Shown here one piece after another: positions 1-9,264 of a stretch of 64,000 bases of DNA. The translations under genes were made by a program, and so were the position numbers. The notes below the pieces were generated by a model. The model made no database searches. It was not told where the DNA came from and saw nothing but the letters and a program-made list of their open reading frames with translations. Origin of the DNA: Marinobacter alexandrii (GTDB lineage Bacteria > Pseudomonadota > Gammaproteobacteria > Pseudomonadales > Oleiphilaceae); contig NZ_SWKM01000011.1 of assembly GCF_005871205.1 (NCBI RefSeq), positions 806,001 to 870,000 on the forward strand, in the 5' to 3' direction. The stretch's first letter is position 1. Each line of letters begins with the position of its first letter.

Positions 1-2
1 CC

Positions 3-1106
3 GTAGAGTCCCTGAACGATGAGGCTTCCAGCCTGGCGGCTAACCTTTCGATTTTGTCCATCGGCTCTATTGTCGTGCTGATCATCCTGGTTGCTGCCGT
101 GCTCGGTGGTGGGCTCTTGCCTCGGGTACTACGGCTGAGTGCGGCAATCTGGAGTATCGCCGATGGCGAGGCCGATCTGACCCGCCGGGTCACGCTCAAA
201 GGTAAGGACGAGCTGACTGAAATGGCGCGCGGTATGAACCAGTTCATCGCCCGGATTCAGGAATTGGTGTCCGATGTGAAAGCCTCCGCTGAATCTGCGG
301 CCGGCCAGGCTCGGGAGCAGGGGGAGATCAGCCAGGACGCGGTTGCTGCAGTGAATCATCAGCAGCGGGAAGTGGCAGAGGTGTCCGAAACCATGGCCGC
401 CATGTCCCAGAGTATTTCGGAAGTGGCGGACAGCATCCAGGAAGTGGCCGGCTCAGTGCAGACCATTGGTGCAGAGAGCGAGGCGACCGCCAGCATATCC
501 CGGGATGTGCGTGAGCGCCTGGATGCCGTGGTGCGACAGGTTGAAAAGGCCGTTGAAGCCGTGAACGCTCTGAACAATCAGAGCACGGAGATTACCTCGG
601 TACTGTCGGTGATTGGCGCAATTGCCGAACAGACCAACCTGCTGGCGCTGAATGCCGCGATTGAAGCGGCACGGGCCGGGGAATCCGGCCGCGGATTTGC
701 GGTGGTGGCGGACGAGGTGAGAACGCTGGCCAGCCGGACCCAGGAGTCCACTACGGAAATCGAGGGCATCATCGCGCGCCTGCAACGTGGCAGCAACGAC
801 GCAGTGTCGGTGATTGATCAGGTATCGGGACAGGTGGCCGATTCCTCAACCGAGTTCCGTAAGGCCGACGAGCACTTTGAAGAGATCAATCAGCTGCTGG
901 GCAGCCTGCAGGAGCGGGCACTGACTATCTCCTCGGTTGCTGAGCAGGAAGGGCGTCACGCAGGCAAGGTCAGTGTCAGTGTCGACGACATTGCCCGGTC
1001 GTCCGAGACAACCGTGGAGGCCATCCACCGGTCCGACAACGCCAGTCAGAAGATTGGTGAGTTGCTGGCGGCGCTTCAGGCCAAGGCTTCCCAGTTCCGG
1101 GTTTAA
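3..1106 (+). CDS. Methyl-accepting chemotaxis protein, C-terminal part
   Basis: The reading frame is already open at the first bases, so the N-terminal sensor lies outside the window. What remains is the last transmembrane segment (about 66-120), a HAMP linker (with the piece GEADLTRRV) and a full cytoplasmic signalling domain. The highly conserved hairpin tip is visible as [18 protein letters not shown] followed by [12 protein letters not shown], the part that contacts CheA and CheW at the receptor array. The stimulus cannot be told because the periplasmic domain is missing. A strong hairpin follows the stop codon. The gene converges with the nitronate monooxygenase gene. Confidence 0.95.
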   Translation, partial: VESLNDEASSLAANLSILSIGSIVVLIILVAAVLGGGLLPRVLRLSAAIWSIADGEADLTRRVTLKGKDELTEMARGMNQFIARIQELVSDVKASAESAAGQAREQGEISQDAVAAVNHQQREVAEVSETMAAMSQSISEVADSIQEVAGSVQTIGAESEATASISRDVRERLDAVVRQVEKAVEAVNALNNQSTEITSVLSVIGAIAEQTNLLALNAAIEAARAGESGRGFAVVADEVRTLASRTQESTTEIEGIIARLQRGSNDAVSVIDQVSGQVADSSTEFRKADEHFEEINQLLGSLQERALTISSVAEQEGRHAGKVSVSVDDIARSSETTVEAIHRSDNASQKIGELLAALQAKASQFRV

Positions 1107-1128
1107 CTCGGGCAGGGTGAATAAGATC

Positions 1129-1157
1129 GGGCACCTTCGGGTGCCCGTTTCTGTTAT
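1129..1157 (+). terminator. Intrinsic terminator after the chemoreceptor gene
   Basis: A perfect 7-bp stem GGGCACC / GGTGCCC closes a TTCG tetraloop (1129-1146) and is followed by a T-rich run, TTTCTGTT. It lies between two convergent genes and touches the stop codon of the minus-strand gene, so it may work in both directions, although only the plus-strand side has a T tract. Confidence 0.85.
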
Positions 1158-2119
1158 TGGCTCAGTCGCAAATGGGCTTTGGCATATTCCGCTTCCAGGC
1201 GATTAACCAGGGTTTGCACACTGACCACATCGTGAATCTGGCTCACGCCCTGGCCGGCAGACCACACTGTTTTCCAGGCCTTGGCTTCGTCGCTCACCGG
1301 TTTCAGCTTTTCGCCATAATCGATCTCACCGGCCTGGTTCAGTTTATCCATCGGGTAACCGGCGGCTTCCAGGCTCTGGCGCATAAAGTTGGCGGGAATG
1401 CCCGAGACCACCGGGGTGTGGATGATGTCAGCGGACACCGCCTCAATGATCATGTTGCGGTACGCCTCCTCGGCCCGGGACTCGTCAGTATTGATGAATC
1501 GGGTGCCCAGGTACGCCAGATCGGCACCCATGGCTTGCGCCGCCAGCAGATCCTCACCGTGAGACAGGCCGCCGGCTAACAGAATGATGCCCTCGAACAC
1601 CTCGCGAATTTCATGCACCAGCACAAACGGGTTGATGGTTCCGGCATGGCCACCGGCCCCGGCGGCCACCGCAATAATGCCGTCGACGCCGGCCTCGGCC
1701 GCCTTGCGGGCATGGTGTTGGTTGGTAACATCGTGGAACACCAGCCCACCGTAACTGTGGACCGCATCCACCACCTGGCTGGCGGCCCCCAGGGAAGTGA
1801 TCACGATGGGCACCTGGTGCTTCACGCACAATTCCAGGTCTGCCTGCCAGCGTGGGTTGGTGCGATGCACAATCAGGTTGACGGCATACGGGGCTACCTG
1901 TGCCGACGGGTTTTGCTGGCGGAAACTGTCGAGCTCACTGTTCATCTGCTCCAGCCAGCTTTCGAAACCTTCACTGGTGCGCTGATTCAGGGCCGGGAAA
2001 CTGCCGACCACGCCTTCTTTGCAGCAGGCCAGCGCCAGCTCGGGGCCAGAGATCAGAAACATGGGCGCCGCCACCAGCGGCAGAGAGAGCTGGTTGGCAA
2101 GGGATGCAGGTAAGGCCAT
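1154..2119 (-). CDS. Nitronate monooxygenase (2-nitropropane dioxygenase family)
   Basis: A 321-residue single-domain TIM-barrel flavoprotein. The FMN-binding signature is clear: the N-terminal strand with APMFLISGPELA, the glycine-rich GAGGHAG (residues 154-160), and the phosphate-binding LAGGLSHG and LAYLGTRF near residues 181-208. Family members oxidise alkyl nitronates such as propionate-3-nitronate to the carbonyl and nitrite using FMN and oxygen. Related sequences include enoyl-ACP reductases of the FabK type, but the GGHAG region and the length fit nitronate monooxygenase. It is a single gene, divergent from the DsbA-like gene. The substrate is inferred from the family only. Confidence 0.85.
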   Translation of the reverse strand: MALPASLANQLSLPLVAAPMFLISGPELALACCKEGVVGSFPALNQRTSEGFESWLEQMNSELDSFRQQNPSAQVAPYAVNLIVHRTNPRWQADLELCVKHQVPIVITSLGAASQVVDAVHSYGGLVFHDVTNQHHARKAAEAGVDGIIAVAAGAGGHAGTINPFVLVHEIREVFEGIILLAGGLSHGEDLLAAQAMGADLAYLGTRFINTDESRAEEAYRNMIIEAVSADIIHTPVVSGIPANFMRQSLEAAGYPMDKLNQAGEIDYGEKLKPVSDEAKAWKTVWSAGQGVSQIHDVVSVQTLVNRLEAEYAKAHLRLSQ

Positions 2120-2261
2120 GAGTTTTCCTTAATTTTTGTTGGAACTTTTTTAAGTTATAAAGGATCTTAGCTTGCCTCGGTGGCCGTGAAAACGGTAGCC
2201 AACGATCGATATTCTGGGAATTTCTTTCTCACAATACGTAACGAACAAGAAGGAGCCCGCA

Positions 2262-2990
2262 ATGGGTGAAGCCAAACGTCGAAAGGAAACCGGCGCGCCA
2301 GCGCCCCATAAAACAAGCAATAAGCCCCTGTATATCGGGGTGGCCTTGCTGATCCTGGCGGCTGTTGTATTGGGAGTGTTCTTTCTCACTGCACAGCCGG
2401 AGCCTACGTCCAACGAGCTGCCGGTAGCCGGCGCTAACGCCGATCCGTTTCCGGCTGAGCTGGACCAATTCGGTGTCTCCGTGGGGCCGGACGACGCACC
2501 GGTGGTGGTGCGCGAGTTTGCCGATTACCAGTGCCCTGCCTGTGGCCGTTTCTCGGACGCCAGCCAGAAGCTGAAACAGCAGTACGTGGACTCGGGTAAG
2601 GTGCGGTTCGTGTTTTTTGACCTGCCCCTGCAGCAGCACCAGAACGCCATGCCGGCGGCGATGGCGGCCCGCTGTGCGGGCGATCAGAACGGTTACTGGG
2701 ACATGCACGATCAGCTGTTCGATGCCCAGACCGAGTGGAGCAGCTCCGGCGATCCGGTGGCAACCTTCAGCCGATATGCCGGCGACCTGGGTCTGGACGA
2801 GCGTCGCTTCCGTCGGTGCATGACCACCGAACTACACCGTGAAGACGTTGAGCAGAGCCGTCGCGTGGCCATGCAGCTTCGGGTCAGCAGCACGCCGACA
2901 GTGCTCGTGGACAACATCCGCCTGACGCGTCCCGGTTGGGGCCAGCTGTCGGCCGTAGTTGAGCGCGAGCTGAACAGCGCGGCGCAATAA
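2262..2990 (+). CDS. Membrane-anchored DsbA-family thiol oxidoreductase
   Basis: A 242-residue protein with a lysine/arginine-rich N-terminus, one transmembrane helix (residues 23-43) and a periplasmic thioredoxin-fold domain. The redox motif is CPAC (residues 91-94), and a cis-proline loop is seen as SSTPTVLVD near the C-terminus. CPAC resembles the DsbA/DsbG-like group (DSBA_oxidored/Thioredoxin_4 families) rather than thioredoxin (CGPC). It probably catalyses disulfide exchange on exported proteins. The start at 2262 has a good AAGGAG ribosome site. It appears monocistronic; no DsbB partner is nearby. Whether it acts as an oxidase or an isomerase cannot be told. Confidence 0.85.
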   Translation: MGEAKRRKETGAPAPHKTSNKPLYIGVALLILAAVVLGVFFLTAQPEPTSNELPVAGANADPFPAELDQFGVSVGPDDAPVVVREFADYQCPACGRFSDASQKLKQQYVDSGKVRFVFFDLPLQQHQNAMPAAMAARCAGDQNGYWDMHDQLFDAQTEWSSSGDPVATFSRYAGDLGLDERRFRRCMTTELHREDVEQSRRVAMQLRVSSTPTVLVDNIRLTRPGWGQLSAVVERELNSAAQ

Positions 2991-3146
2991 GTGGATGATA
3001 GAGGTCGTTAAAATGGGTGCTGCGGTCAGCCCGCACTTGATTGCAGGTCAGAGTTGGTTAAAATTTGCGCCCTCTCTGGTTTGCACCGTTGAGCAAATCA
3101 CCCAACCCATGCTCCGGATTTACGATCCGGCCCGCAGGAGATATTG

Positions 3147-4157
3147 ATGAGCAATGATGTTGTTGTCTGCGCCCTTTATAAGTTCGCAGTCCTGAACGAT
3201 TACAAGTCCCTTCGCCAGCCGCTGCTGGATCAGATGCTTGAAAAAGACGTGCACGGCACCCTGTTGCTGGCACGGGAAGGTATTAACGGCACCATTGCCG
3301 GAAGCCGCGAAGGCGTTGATACCATCAAGGCCTGGCTGGCCAGCGACGAGCGTTTCGACGGCATCGATTACAAAGAATCCTTTGTCGACATTCAGCCGTT
3401 CAAGCGCACCAAGGTGAAGCTCAAGAAAGAGATTGTCACCATGGGCGTGGAGGGTATCGACCCGAAGCGCACCGTTGGCACCTATGTTGATCCCAAAGAG
3501 TGGAATAGCCTGATTTCCGATCCGGATGTGGTGCTGGTGGATACCCGAAACCAGTACGAAGTGGAAATTGGCACTTTCCAGAATGCCGTTAATCCGGCCA
3601 CCGATACCTTCCGGGAGTTCCCGGAGTACGTGAAGCAAAATCTGGATCCCGCAAGGCACAAGAAGGTTGCCATGTTCTGCACCGGCGGCATTCGCTGTGA
3701 AAAATCCACTGCGTACCTGAAAGAGCAGGGCTTTGATGAGGTGTACCACCTGAAAGGTGGCATCCTGAAGTACCTGGAAGAGGTTCCGCAAGAGCAGAGC
3801 CTGTGGCAGGGCGAGTGTTTTGTGTTCGACGACCGGGTGACTGTAAATCATTCGCTTGAGCGTGGTGATTACGATCAGTGCCACGCTTGTCGCCGACCGA
3901 TTACCGAAGAAGACAAGCAACGTCCGGAGTTCGAGCAGGGTGTCAGCTGTCACCAGTGCATCGACACACTGACGGAAGATCAGAAGGCCCGTTTCGCCGA
4001 GCGTGAGCGTCAGATGCGTCTGGCCGAACAGCGTGGTGAACCCCACGTGGGTGGCGAGGCGGCGCGCATCATCGCCGAGCGCAAGGCCCGGAAAAAGGCC
4101 GAGCGCCAGCAACACGCCCAGAAAAGTCTAGCCGGTGAATCTACCCTGAATACCTGA
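3147..4157 (+). CDS. trhO: tRNA uridine(34) hydroxylase, rhodanese-like
   Basis: A 336-residue protein of the YceA/TrhO family, which forms 5-hydroxyuridine at the wobble position of tRNA. It has the N-terminal acylphosphatase-like domain with the conserved [13 protein letters not shown], then a rhodanese domain with active-site [10 protein letters not shown] (Cys about residue 178), and a Cys-rich C-terminal tail (CHACRRP, CHQC) ending in a charged Lys/Arg-rich helix. ATG at 3147 is preferred over the TTG just upstream because GCAGGAG stands 6 bp in front of it. The active cysteine and surroundings are intact. Confidence 0.93.
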   Translation: MSNDVVVCALYKFAVLNDYKSLRQPLLDQMLEKDVHGTLLLAREGINGTIAGSREGVDTIKAWLASDERFDGIDYKESFVDIQPFKRTKVKLKKEIVTMGVEGIDPKRTVGTYVDPKEWNSLISDPDVVLVDTRNQYEVEIGTFQNAVNPATDTFREFPEYVKQNLDPARHKKVAMFCTGGIRCEKSTAYLKEQGFDEVYHLKGGILKYLEEVPQEQSLWQGECFVFDDRVTVNHSLERGDYDQCHACRRPITEEDKQRPEFEQGVSCHQCIDTLTEDQKARFAERERQMRLAEQRGEPHVGGEAARIIAERKARKKAERQQHAQKSLAGESTLNT

Positions 4158-4201
4158 GGTATCCGATTCTGGGCAGCTCCGCCGGCTAATAGGGAGAGGT
4201 T

Positions 4202-4933
4202 ATGGAGCTCAGAAAAGCAGTCGCGGTTGTCTTAATCGGGGCTGCGCCGCTGGCCCAGGCAAGTGGCGACGACAAAGTGGGGGCGGAGTTCGAGTTGGGC
4301 GTGCTGATGACGTCTGGCAACACCGAGGAAACCAACTTTAACAGCCGGTTCGCGATTACCCAGGAGTCCAGGCGCTGGCGAAATGGGGCGGAGCTGAGTG
4401 CCCGGCACACCGAGGCCGAGGACGAAACCACGGCCGAGCAATATAAAGCCGAAGGCGAGACCAACTACAAGTTCGACGAGCGCCAGTACTGGTTTCTGCG
4501 CGGCTCCTGGGAAGACGATCGTTTTTCCGGTTACGCCTTCGAGTCGTCGATCACCGCCGGTTACGGTAACCGGCTTTGGGAATCTGGCGAGCGCTCGTTC
4601 TGGAGTGTGTCTACTGGTATGGGTTACCGGTACAACCGGTTGGACCAGCCTGACGACGACGGCAATGAAAAGGAAGATTCCGTCATCGCCCGTTTCGCCA
4701 CTCAGCTCGACTATGCGATTTCCGACAGGGCGCTGTTTCGACAGAAACTCAGCACGGAAGTAGGTCTGGAGGAAAACAACACCATCAGCGAGTCGGAGAC
4801 CGCCTTGCAGGCGAACGTGGTTGGCAACCTGTCTATGAAAACCGCGTTCCGGGTGAAGCACGTTTCCGATCCGCCCGAGGGCAAGGAACGGACCGACACG
4901 GAAACGGCGATCACCCTGCTTTACACATTCTGA
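4202..4933 (+). CDS. DUF481 outer-membrane protein (YdiY-like)
   Basis: A 243-residue exported protein. A signal peptide with cleavage likely after AQA (residue about 20) is followed by alternating beta-strand sequence and a C-terminal ending ITLLYTF with a terminal aromatic residue, typical of outer-membrane barrels recognised by BamA. The early motif GVLMTSGNTEETNFN is characteristic of the DUF481 family. The function is not established in the family; salt-induced outer-membrane proteins belong to it. It converges with the DUF523 gene with only 10 bp between the stops. Confidence 0.85.
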   Translation: MELRKAVAVVLIGAAPLAQASGDDKVGAEFELGVLMTSGNTEETNFNSRFAITQESRRWRNGAELSARHTEAEDETTAEQYKAEGETNYKFDERQYWFLRGSWEDDRFSGYAFESSITAGYGNRLWESGERSFWSVSTGMGYRYNRLDQPDDDGNEKEDSVIARFATQLDYAISDRALFRQKLSTEVGLEENNTISESETALQANVVGNLSMKTAFRVKHVSDPPEGKERTDTETAITLLYTF

Positions 4934-4943
4934 GCATGTTGGA

Positions 4944-5891
4944 TCAGACGTTGTTGCGCAGCCCCAACTCATCCGGATAGGGGGTAAGGTAGTGCTGGGC
5001 GCTCAGGTAATCCACCGGTTCCCGGCGCTGGGCCATGCGCAGCAGTGTCATCGGCACTACCAATGGCACCTCGCCACGGCGATAGGCTTCCATCTGCTCC
5101 AGCATGACTTTCCGATCTTCATCGCCCATGGAGTCTCTCAGGTAGCCCATCAGATGCTGCATGGCGTTCATATGTGAGCCACGACTCACCTTCTTGTTCA
5201 TGGCTTCCATGAACAGGTGTATGTACCGGTCGGCAATGTCTTCCAGTGGTTCGGATTTCAGGTCACCCAGCATCGGGCCAAGCTCACGGTAGATTTTTTC
5301 GGAGTGAGCCAGCAACTGGAACTTGTGACGGGTGTGAAAGTTAATCAGAGACTTTGCGGTCAGTTGGTCCCCGGAGACATTCTGCATCCAGTCGTCGTAG
5401 GCGAACACGCGTTCGATGAAGTTCTCGCGGATCATGTTGTCATTCAGGCGACCTTCTTCCTCCACCGGCATCAGCGGGTAGGCCTGCAGCAGCGCCTCGG
5501 CAAACATGCCCCGGCCATCCCGGCGGGTGACCTGGCCGTTCTCGTTATGGACCTTGATTCTTTCCATGCCACAGCTGGGGGATTTTGCCATCAGGATGTA
5601 GCCGCGCAGGTTGGCGAGCGTCGGTATGACCGCATCGATAAACCCGTCCATGGCCTCGGTGTGGTCCGCTTGCCCCCTGGTCTCAATGATGCGCATGCCT
5701 TCGGGATATTCCCGCAGGTGGATGGCAGGGCGAGGCACACCCAGTCCGGCTTCCAGCTCCGGACAGATCGAGCGAAATTCGAAGTGCTTGGACAGAACCT
5801 GGGTGCAGTAGCGGGAATGCTTGTGGCCGCCATCATGGCGGACTTCCTTGCCCAGCAGGCAGGTGCTGATACCAACGGGAATCTGGGACAC
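4944..5891 (-). CDS. DUF523-DUF1722 protein (YbgA-like)
   Basis: A 315-residue two-domain protein. The N-terminal half is DUF523, with GISTCLLGKEVRHDGGHKHS and a later PSCGMERIKV giving two conserved cysteines. The C-terminal half, from about residue 165, is DUF1722 (YbgA), helical, with FHTRHKFQLLAHS. In other gammaproteobacteria such genes often sit beside photolyase (phrB) or MerR genes; no such neighbour is present here. The biochemical role is unknown; the cysteines suggest a metal or redox role, but that is inference. It appears monocistronic. Confidence 0.85.
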   Translation of the reverse strand: MSQIPVGISTCLLGKEVRHDGGHKHSRYCTQVLSKHFEFRSICPELEAGLGVPRPAIHLREYPEGMRIIETRGQADHTEAMDGFIDAVIPTLANLRGYILMAKSPSCGMERIKVHNENGQVTRRDGRGMFAEALLQAYPLMPVEEEGRLNDNMIRENFIERVFAYDDWMQNVSGDQLTAKSLINFHTRHKFQLLAHSEKIYRELGPMLGDLKSEPLEDIADRYIHLFMEAMNKKVSRGSHMNAMQHLMGYLRDSMGDEDRKVMLEQMEAYRRGEVPLVVPMTLLRMAQRREPVDYLSAQHYLTPYPDELGLRNNV

Positions 5892-5971
5892 GTATTCTCT
5901 CCGAGTAAAAAAAGCGTCTTTGTAATACGTGATTTGAGTCTAGACCGATCAGCCCCAGAGAGTGAACAGGC

Positions 5972-8209
5972 TTAACGATCCCAGTGTCGATTTTTCCTCT
6001 TGTCGGCCAGCGCCAGGGTACTGGCATAGATGGTGCGAACGTCAGTGGCAAACTGCTCCACCGAAAACTCTTCCGCAAACTCCAGTGCCTGTTTTGCCAG
6101 TTTCTCGCGCAAGCTATCGTCTTCGAGCAACTGTTTAACGGCCTGAACCCATTTGTCCTGCCTCTCCGGTGTCTTGAAGCCGTTATGGCCGTGCCGAACC
6201 ACGTCCTCTATGCCACTGGACCGAACCGCCACGACCGGCAGCCCGGCTGCCATGGCTTCCAGGATTACCATGCCCTGGGTTTCTGATTTTGAAGCAAACA
6301 GGAAGGCGTCACCCAGTCGGTACCACGTTGCCATCTCATCGGGCGGCACAGCACCCACCAGGGTGAAGTGTTCCTGCAGGCCCAGATCGTCGATTTTCTG
6401 TTGCAGCCGGTCGCGCTGGTGGCCGTCGCCAATCATCAGGAACCGGAACGGCACATCGGTGCTTGCTCGCAGGGTATCGATGGCCTCAATCATGAAATCA
6501 ATGTTTTTCTCGTTCGAGAGTCGGGACACGCTGACGAACACCTTCTCGTTGCTTAGTCCCAGTTTGTCCCGCAACTGCTGAATGTCTTCCTTCCGCACCT
6601 CTTGAAACCGCTGGTACTCAATGCCCGTGGGCTGAACATAGGTGGGGGTCTTCACGCCGATCATGCGCAGATATTCTTCCGTGGAGTAGGTCGGCACGAT
6701 TACACCGTCGCACTTGTTGGCGAAGCGCTTGATCAGGGCATGGGAGATCAGGTTGCGGAACAGCATGCCGGGCAGGGGCACGAAATGGGCGTAATGCTCC
6801 AGCCGGGTGTGGTAGGTGTAAATGGCGGGCACTTTCAATGTGCGGGCCAGGAACAAACCCAGGGAGCCGAGCCAGAACGGATGGTGCAAATGAATAATGT
6901 CCGGCCGGAAGGCTTTCACGGTCTTGCGGATGCGAGCCAGGAAAATATTGGCCAGGCGAAACTCCCGTTTTTCGCCCATGGCCAGCAGCGAGGGCACGCG
7001 CACCACCTGGTCCTCGTTTTCCGGCTGGTCCTTGTACCGGGGGGCGACAATCAGAAGCTTGTCGCCCAGCTCAACCAGGCCCCGGCGCAGGCGCTCAATG
7101 GAGATGGGAACACCGCCAATGAACGGCAGGTAGTTGTTGGTAAACATCGCCACTCTCAATGACTTCTGGAGCCAGGGTGAGGGGTCGAGATCATAGTCGG
7201 GATAGTAGTCCTTGCCGATAAAGATGGCAGTGTAGAGCTTGATGGTAATGGCTACGAATACAGCCAGCAGAAGAATGAAATTCAGGTAGCCGGAGTAGAT
7301 CAGCGAGTAGATGAAAAACCAGAAGCTTTCCAACTGCTTCAGGACGGGATGCTGGCCCACCTGCAGCCGTTCCAGGGAATGGCTGGCGTTGCCGTCCGCA
7401 TCCACGTTTACCTTCACGAAGTGGTAAAAGCTGGTTTCGTTGTTCAGCACCAGGCCGCCGGCGCCGCCGGTGGTGATGAAGGTGGTGTCATCGCTTACGG
7501 CCTCGGAATAGAGCGACAAATTGGCCGAGAACACCAGATCAATGCCGTGGCGCTTGATCTCCCGCATCAGGGCGCTGCGAAATTCACGAGGCTGCAGGTA
7601 GTCACTGCGTTGATCGAAGGGCGCGTCCGCCTCCGGTTCCATCGGTGGGTGGCCAATGAACAGAATCCGGGCCTTGGAGCTGTCCTTGGCCAGCAGGTCA
7701 TTGAGCCAGCGGATCTGCCATTGCCACGGGGTCTTGCCGGTGCTGTCCAGGAATATCAACCGGCTGTTGCCCGCCAGGATGCTGAAAAAGTGGGGACCGA
7801 AATGATCGTAGAACCGGAAACTGCCAAAGTCTTCGTACTCGTGCGCTCCGAAAGTCAGCAGGTAGGGGATATCCAGATGCCCCAGGCTGCCGTAGAGCGC
7901 GCGATACTTGTCCTCGCCACCGCCACTGACCGCGTTACCCGCAGACACCATGAAATCGATGCCGGAGGCATTCAGTTCGGGAACAATCCGCTCCTCAAAG
8001 ATCCCGATGGAGTTGTTGATGTTGCCCAACACCGCGAAACTGATCGGTGACTCGGGATCGATGTTGCGTTGAATGCGCTCCACCTGTTCCGTGTGCAGGC
8101 CCTTAAAGTCCTTCATGAACAGATTGAGGTAGACCTTGTAGCCGACCAGGAAAATAACGATCAGCAAGCACAGGTAGAACAGAAGTTTTAGAGGGTTTCG
8201 GAGGATCAT
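5972..8209 (-). CDS. Fusion of a degenerate metallophosphoesterase domain and a GT4 glycosyltransferase
   Basis: A 745-residue protein in three parts: an N-terminal transmembrane helix (about 10-27), a calcineurin-like phosphoesterase fold (about 55-285), a second membrane segment (about 300-335), and a GT4 glycosyltransferase (about 360-735). The GT part has NNYLPFIGGVPISIERL, a YTYHTRLEHYAHF segment and the sugar-nucleotide motif SETQGMVILEAMAAGLP, close to the diacylglycerol glucosyltransferase type. In the phosphoesterase part the usual metal ligands look replaced: the D-x-H position reads GNIN, GDxxD reads GNAVS, GNHD reads GAHE, and GHxH reads ANLS, so it is probably not catalytic. The start overlaps the flippase-like gene by ATGA, which indicates translational coupling. 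Confidence 0.85.
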   Translation of the reverse strand: MILRNPLKLLFYLCLLIVIFLVGYKVYLNLFMKDFKGLHTEQVERIQRNIDPESPISFAVLGNINNSIGIFEERIVPELNASGIDFMVSAGNAVSGGGEDKYRALYGSLGHLDIPYLLTFGAHEYEDFGSFRFYDHFGPHFFSILAGNSRLIFLDSTGKTPWQWQIRWLNDLLAKDSSKARILFIGHPPMEPEADAPFDQRSDYLQPREFRSALMREIKRHGIDLVFSANLSLYSEAVSDDTTFITTGGAGGLVLNNETSFYHFVKVNVDADGNASHSLERLQVGQHPVLKQLESFWFFIYSLIYSGYLNFILLLAVFVAITIKLYTAIFIGKDYYPDYDLDPSPWLQKSLRVAMFTNNYLPFIGGVPISIERLRRGLVELGDKLLIVAPRYKDQPENEDQVVRVPSLLAMGEKREFRLANIFLARIRKTVKAFRPDIIHLHHPFWLGSLGLFLARTLKVPAIYTYHTRLEHYAHFVPLPGMLFRNLISHALIKRFANKCDGVIVPTYSTEEYLRMIGVKTPTYVQPTGIEYQRFQEVRKEDIQQLRDKLGLSNEKVFVSVSRLSNEKNIDFMIEAIDTLRASTDVPFRFLMIGDGHQRDRLQQKIDDLGLQEHFTLVGAVPPDEMATWYRLGDAFLFASKSETQGMVILEAMAAGLPVVAVRSSGIEDVVRHGHNGFKTPERQDKWVQAVKQLLEDDSLREKLAKQALEFAEEFSVEQFATDVRTIYASTLALADKRKNRHWDR

Positions 8210-9264
8210 TCCAGTTTCCTGCGGTCTTTAATGAGTTCCCTCTGCAACACAATCAATCCGATGATCATGCCCAGGTAAATAGTCAGCAGGCGCCAGCTGA
8301 CGGTCACCAGCACCAGGTGATTGCCCGACAGAATATCCCGAAAGAAGCTTCCAAATATACCTTCAGAAATGCCTGAAGCCCCGGGTGTGGGGGAAAAATA
8401 CATGACAAATGTGGTTACGACCAGCAACCCCAAAGAGACCATGTAATCAACGGTATAACCCAAGCAGTACATCAGCAAAGCGGGGAAGCTGAACAGGCTG
8501 AGCAGGAACAGCGCGGTGAACAGGATCGACAGGCACACATACACCGGCTGCCCTTTCATGTAATCGCCAAAGCTGTCGGAGAACCGGAGCATCTCCCGGC
8601 GCGCCTTGAACTGCCAGCGCCGGTGCCGGGCGTCGCTGATCAGGTGGAAGCGGTGCAGTGCCACCAGGATCTGGGTCAGGGGCGCGATCAGCCAGTGAGT
8701 GCGGAACAGCAGCACCGCGAAGAAGGCGAGGTAAAGAAAGATAAAGATCGCCAGTGCAACTCCAATGGAGCCGGTGATCGTGTGGTCTTTCAGGGCCCGG
8801 AGCGTCAGCAGGAAGATGGGCGTGAGCGTGAATATGAACACCACAGCCAGCACCGTGCGAATGGTCGTAGCTGCAGTAGCCCGGCCCATGGGCACGCCAT
8901 GCCGGTGCAGGTACCAGATCTGGGCAAAGCCGCCGCCGGTGGCCATGGGGGTCACGTTGGAGAAGAACAGGTTAATGAACACCAGCCGGAACATCACCTT
9001 GAGCGGCAGCCGATGCCCCAACGCCCGCAGGGTGAAGTACAGCCGCAGGCCGTCGGAGAGGAAGTAAACCAGCAGCAGGAGCCCGACCATCAGCAGGGTG
9101 GTGGGCGCAATCAGCCGTGGGTCAAAAGTCAGACTGCGTTCGGCGAATTGGTCGTACACCGCATACAGCCCGGCTGCGGTCATGGCAATAAAGATCACGC
9201 TGAAGACTGCGAGTCGTCGCCAGGACGTCTGTTTCGAGTAATCGCTTTCGGAAGGGTCGGTCAT
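8206..9264 (-). CDS. Polytopic membrane protein, LPG-synthase TM / AglD flippase-like family
   Basis: A 352-residue integral membrane protein with about eight hydrophobic segments and the family hallmarks VNLFFSNVTPMATGGGFAQ and FSPTPGASGISEG. This UPF0104 fold is the transmembrane half of lysyl-phosphatidylglycerol synthase (MprF) and of AglD-type proteins, associated with lipid flipping or lipid-linked sugar transfer. The soluble catalytic domain of MprF is absent. It overlaps both neighbours by ATGA (GntR before, phosphoesterase-GT4 after). The natural inference is that it handles the lipid made by the glycosyltransferase, but no substrate can be read from the sequence. Confidence 0.85.
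   Translation of the reverse strand: MTDPSESDYSKQTSWRRLAVFSVIFIAMTAAGLYAVYDQFAERSLTFDPRLIAPTTLLMVGLLLLVYFLSDGLRLYFTLRALGHRLPLKVMFRLVFINLFFSNVTPMATGGGFAQIWYLHRHGVPMGRATAATTIRTVLAVVFIFTLTPIFLLTLRALKDHTITGSIGVALAIFIFLYLAFFAVLLFRTHWLIAPLTQILVALHRFHLISDARHRRWQFKARREMLRFSDSFGDYMKGQPVYVCLSILFTALFLLSLFSFPALLMYCLGYTVDYMVSLGLLVVTTFVMYFSPTPGASGISEGIFGSFFRDILSGNHLVLVTVSWRLLTIYLGMIIGLIVLQRELIKDRRKLE

Noticed and set aside
3120-4115. 331-codon frame antisense to trhO
   Set aside because: Shadow of the trhO codon pattern; no family, no ribosome site.
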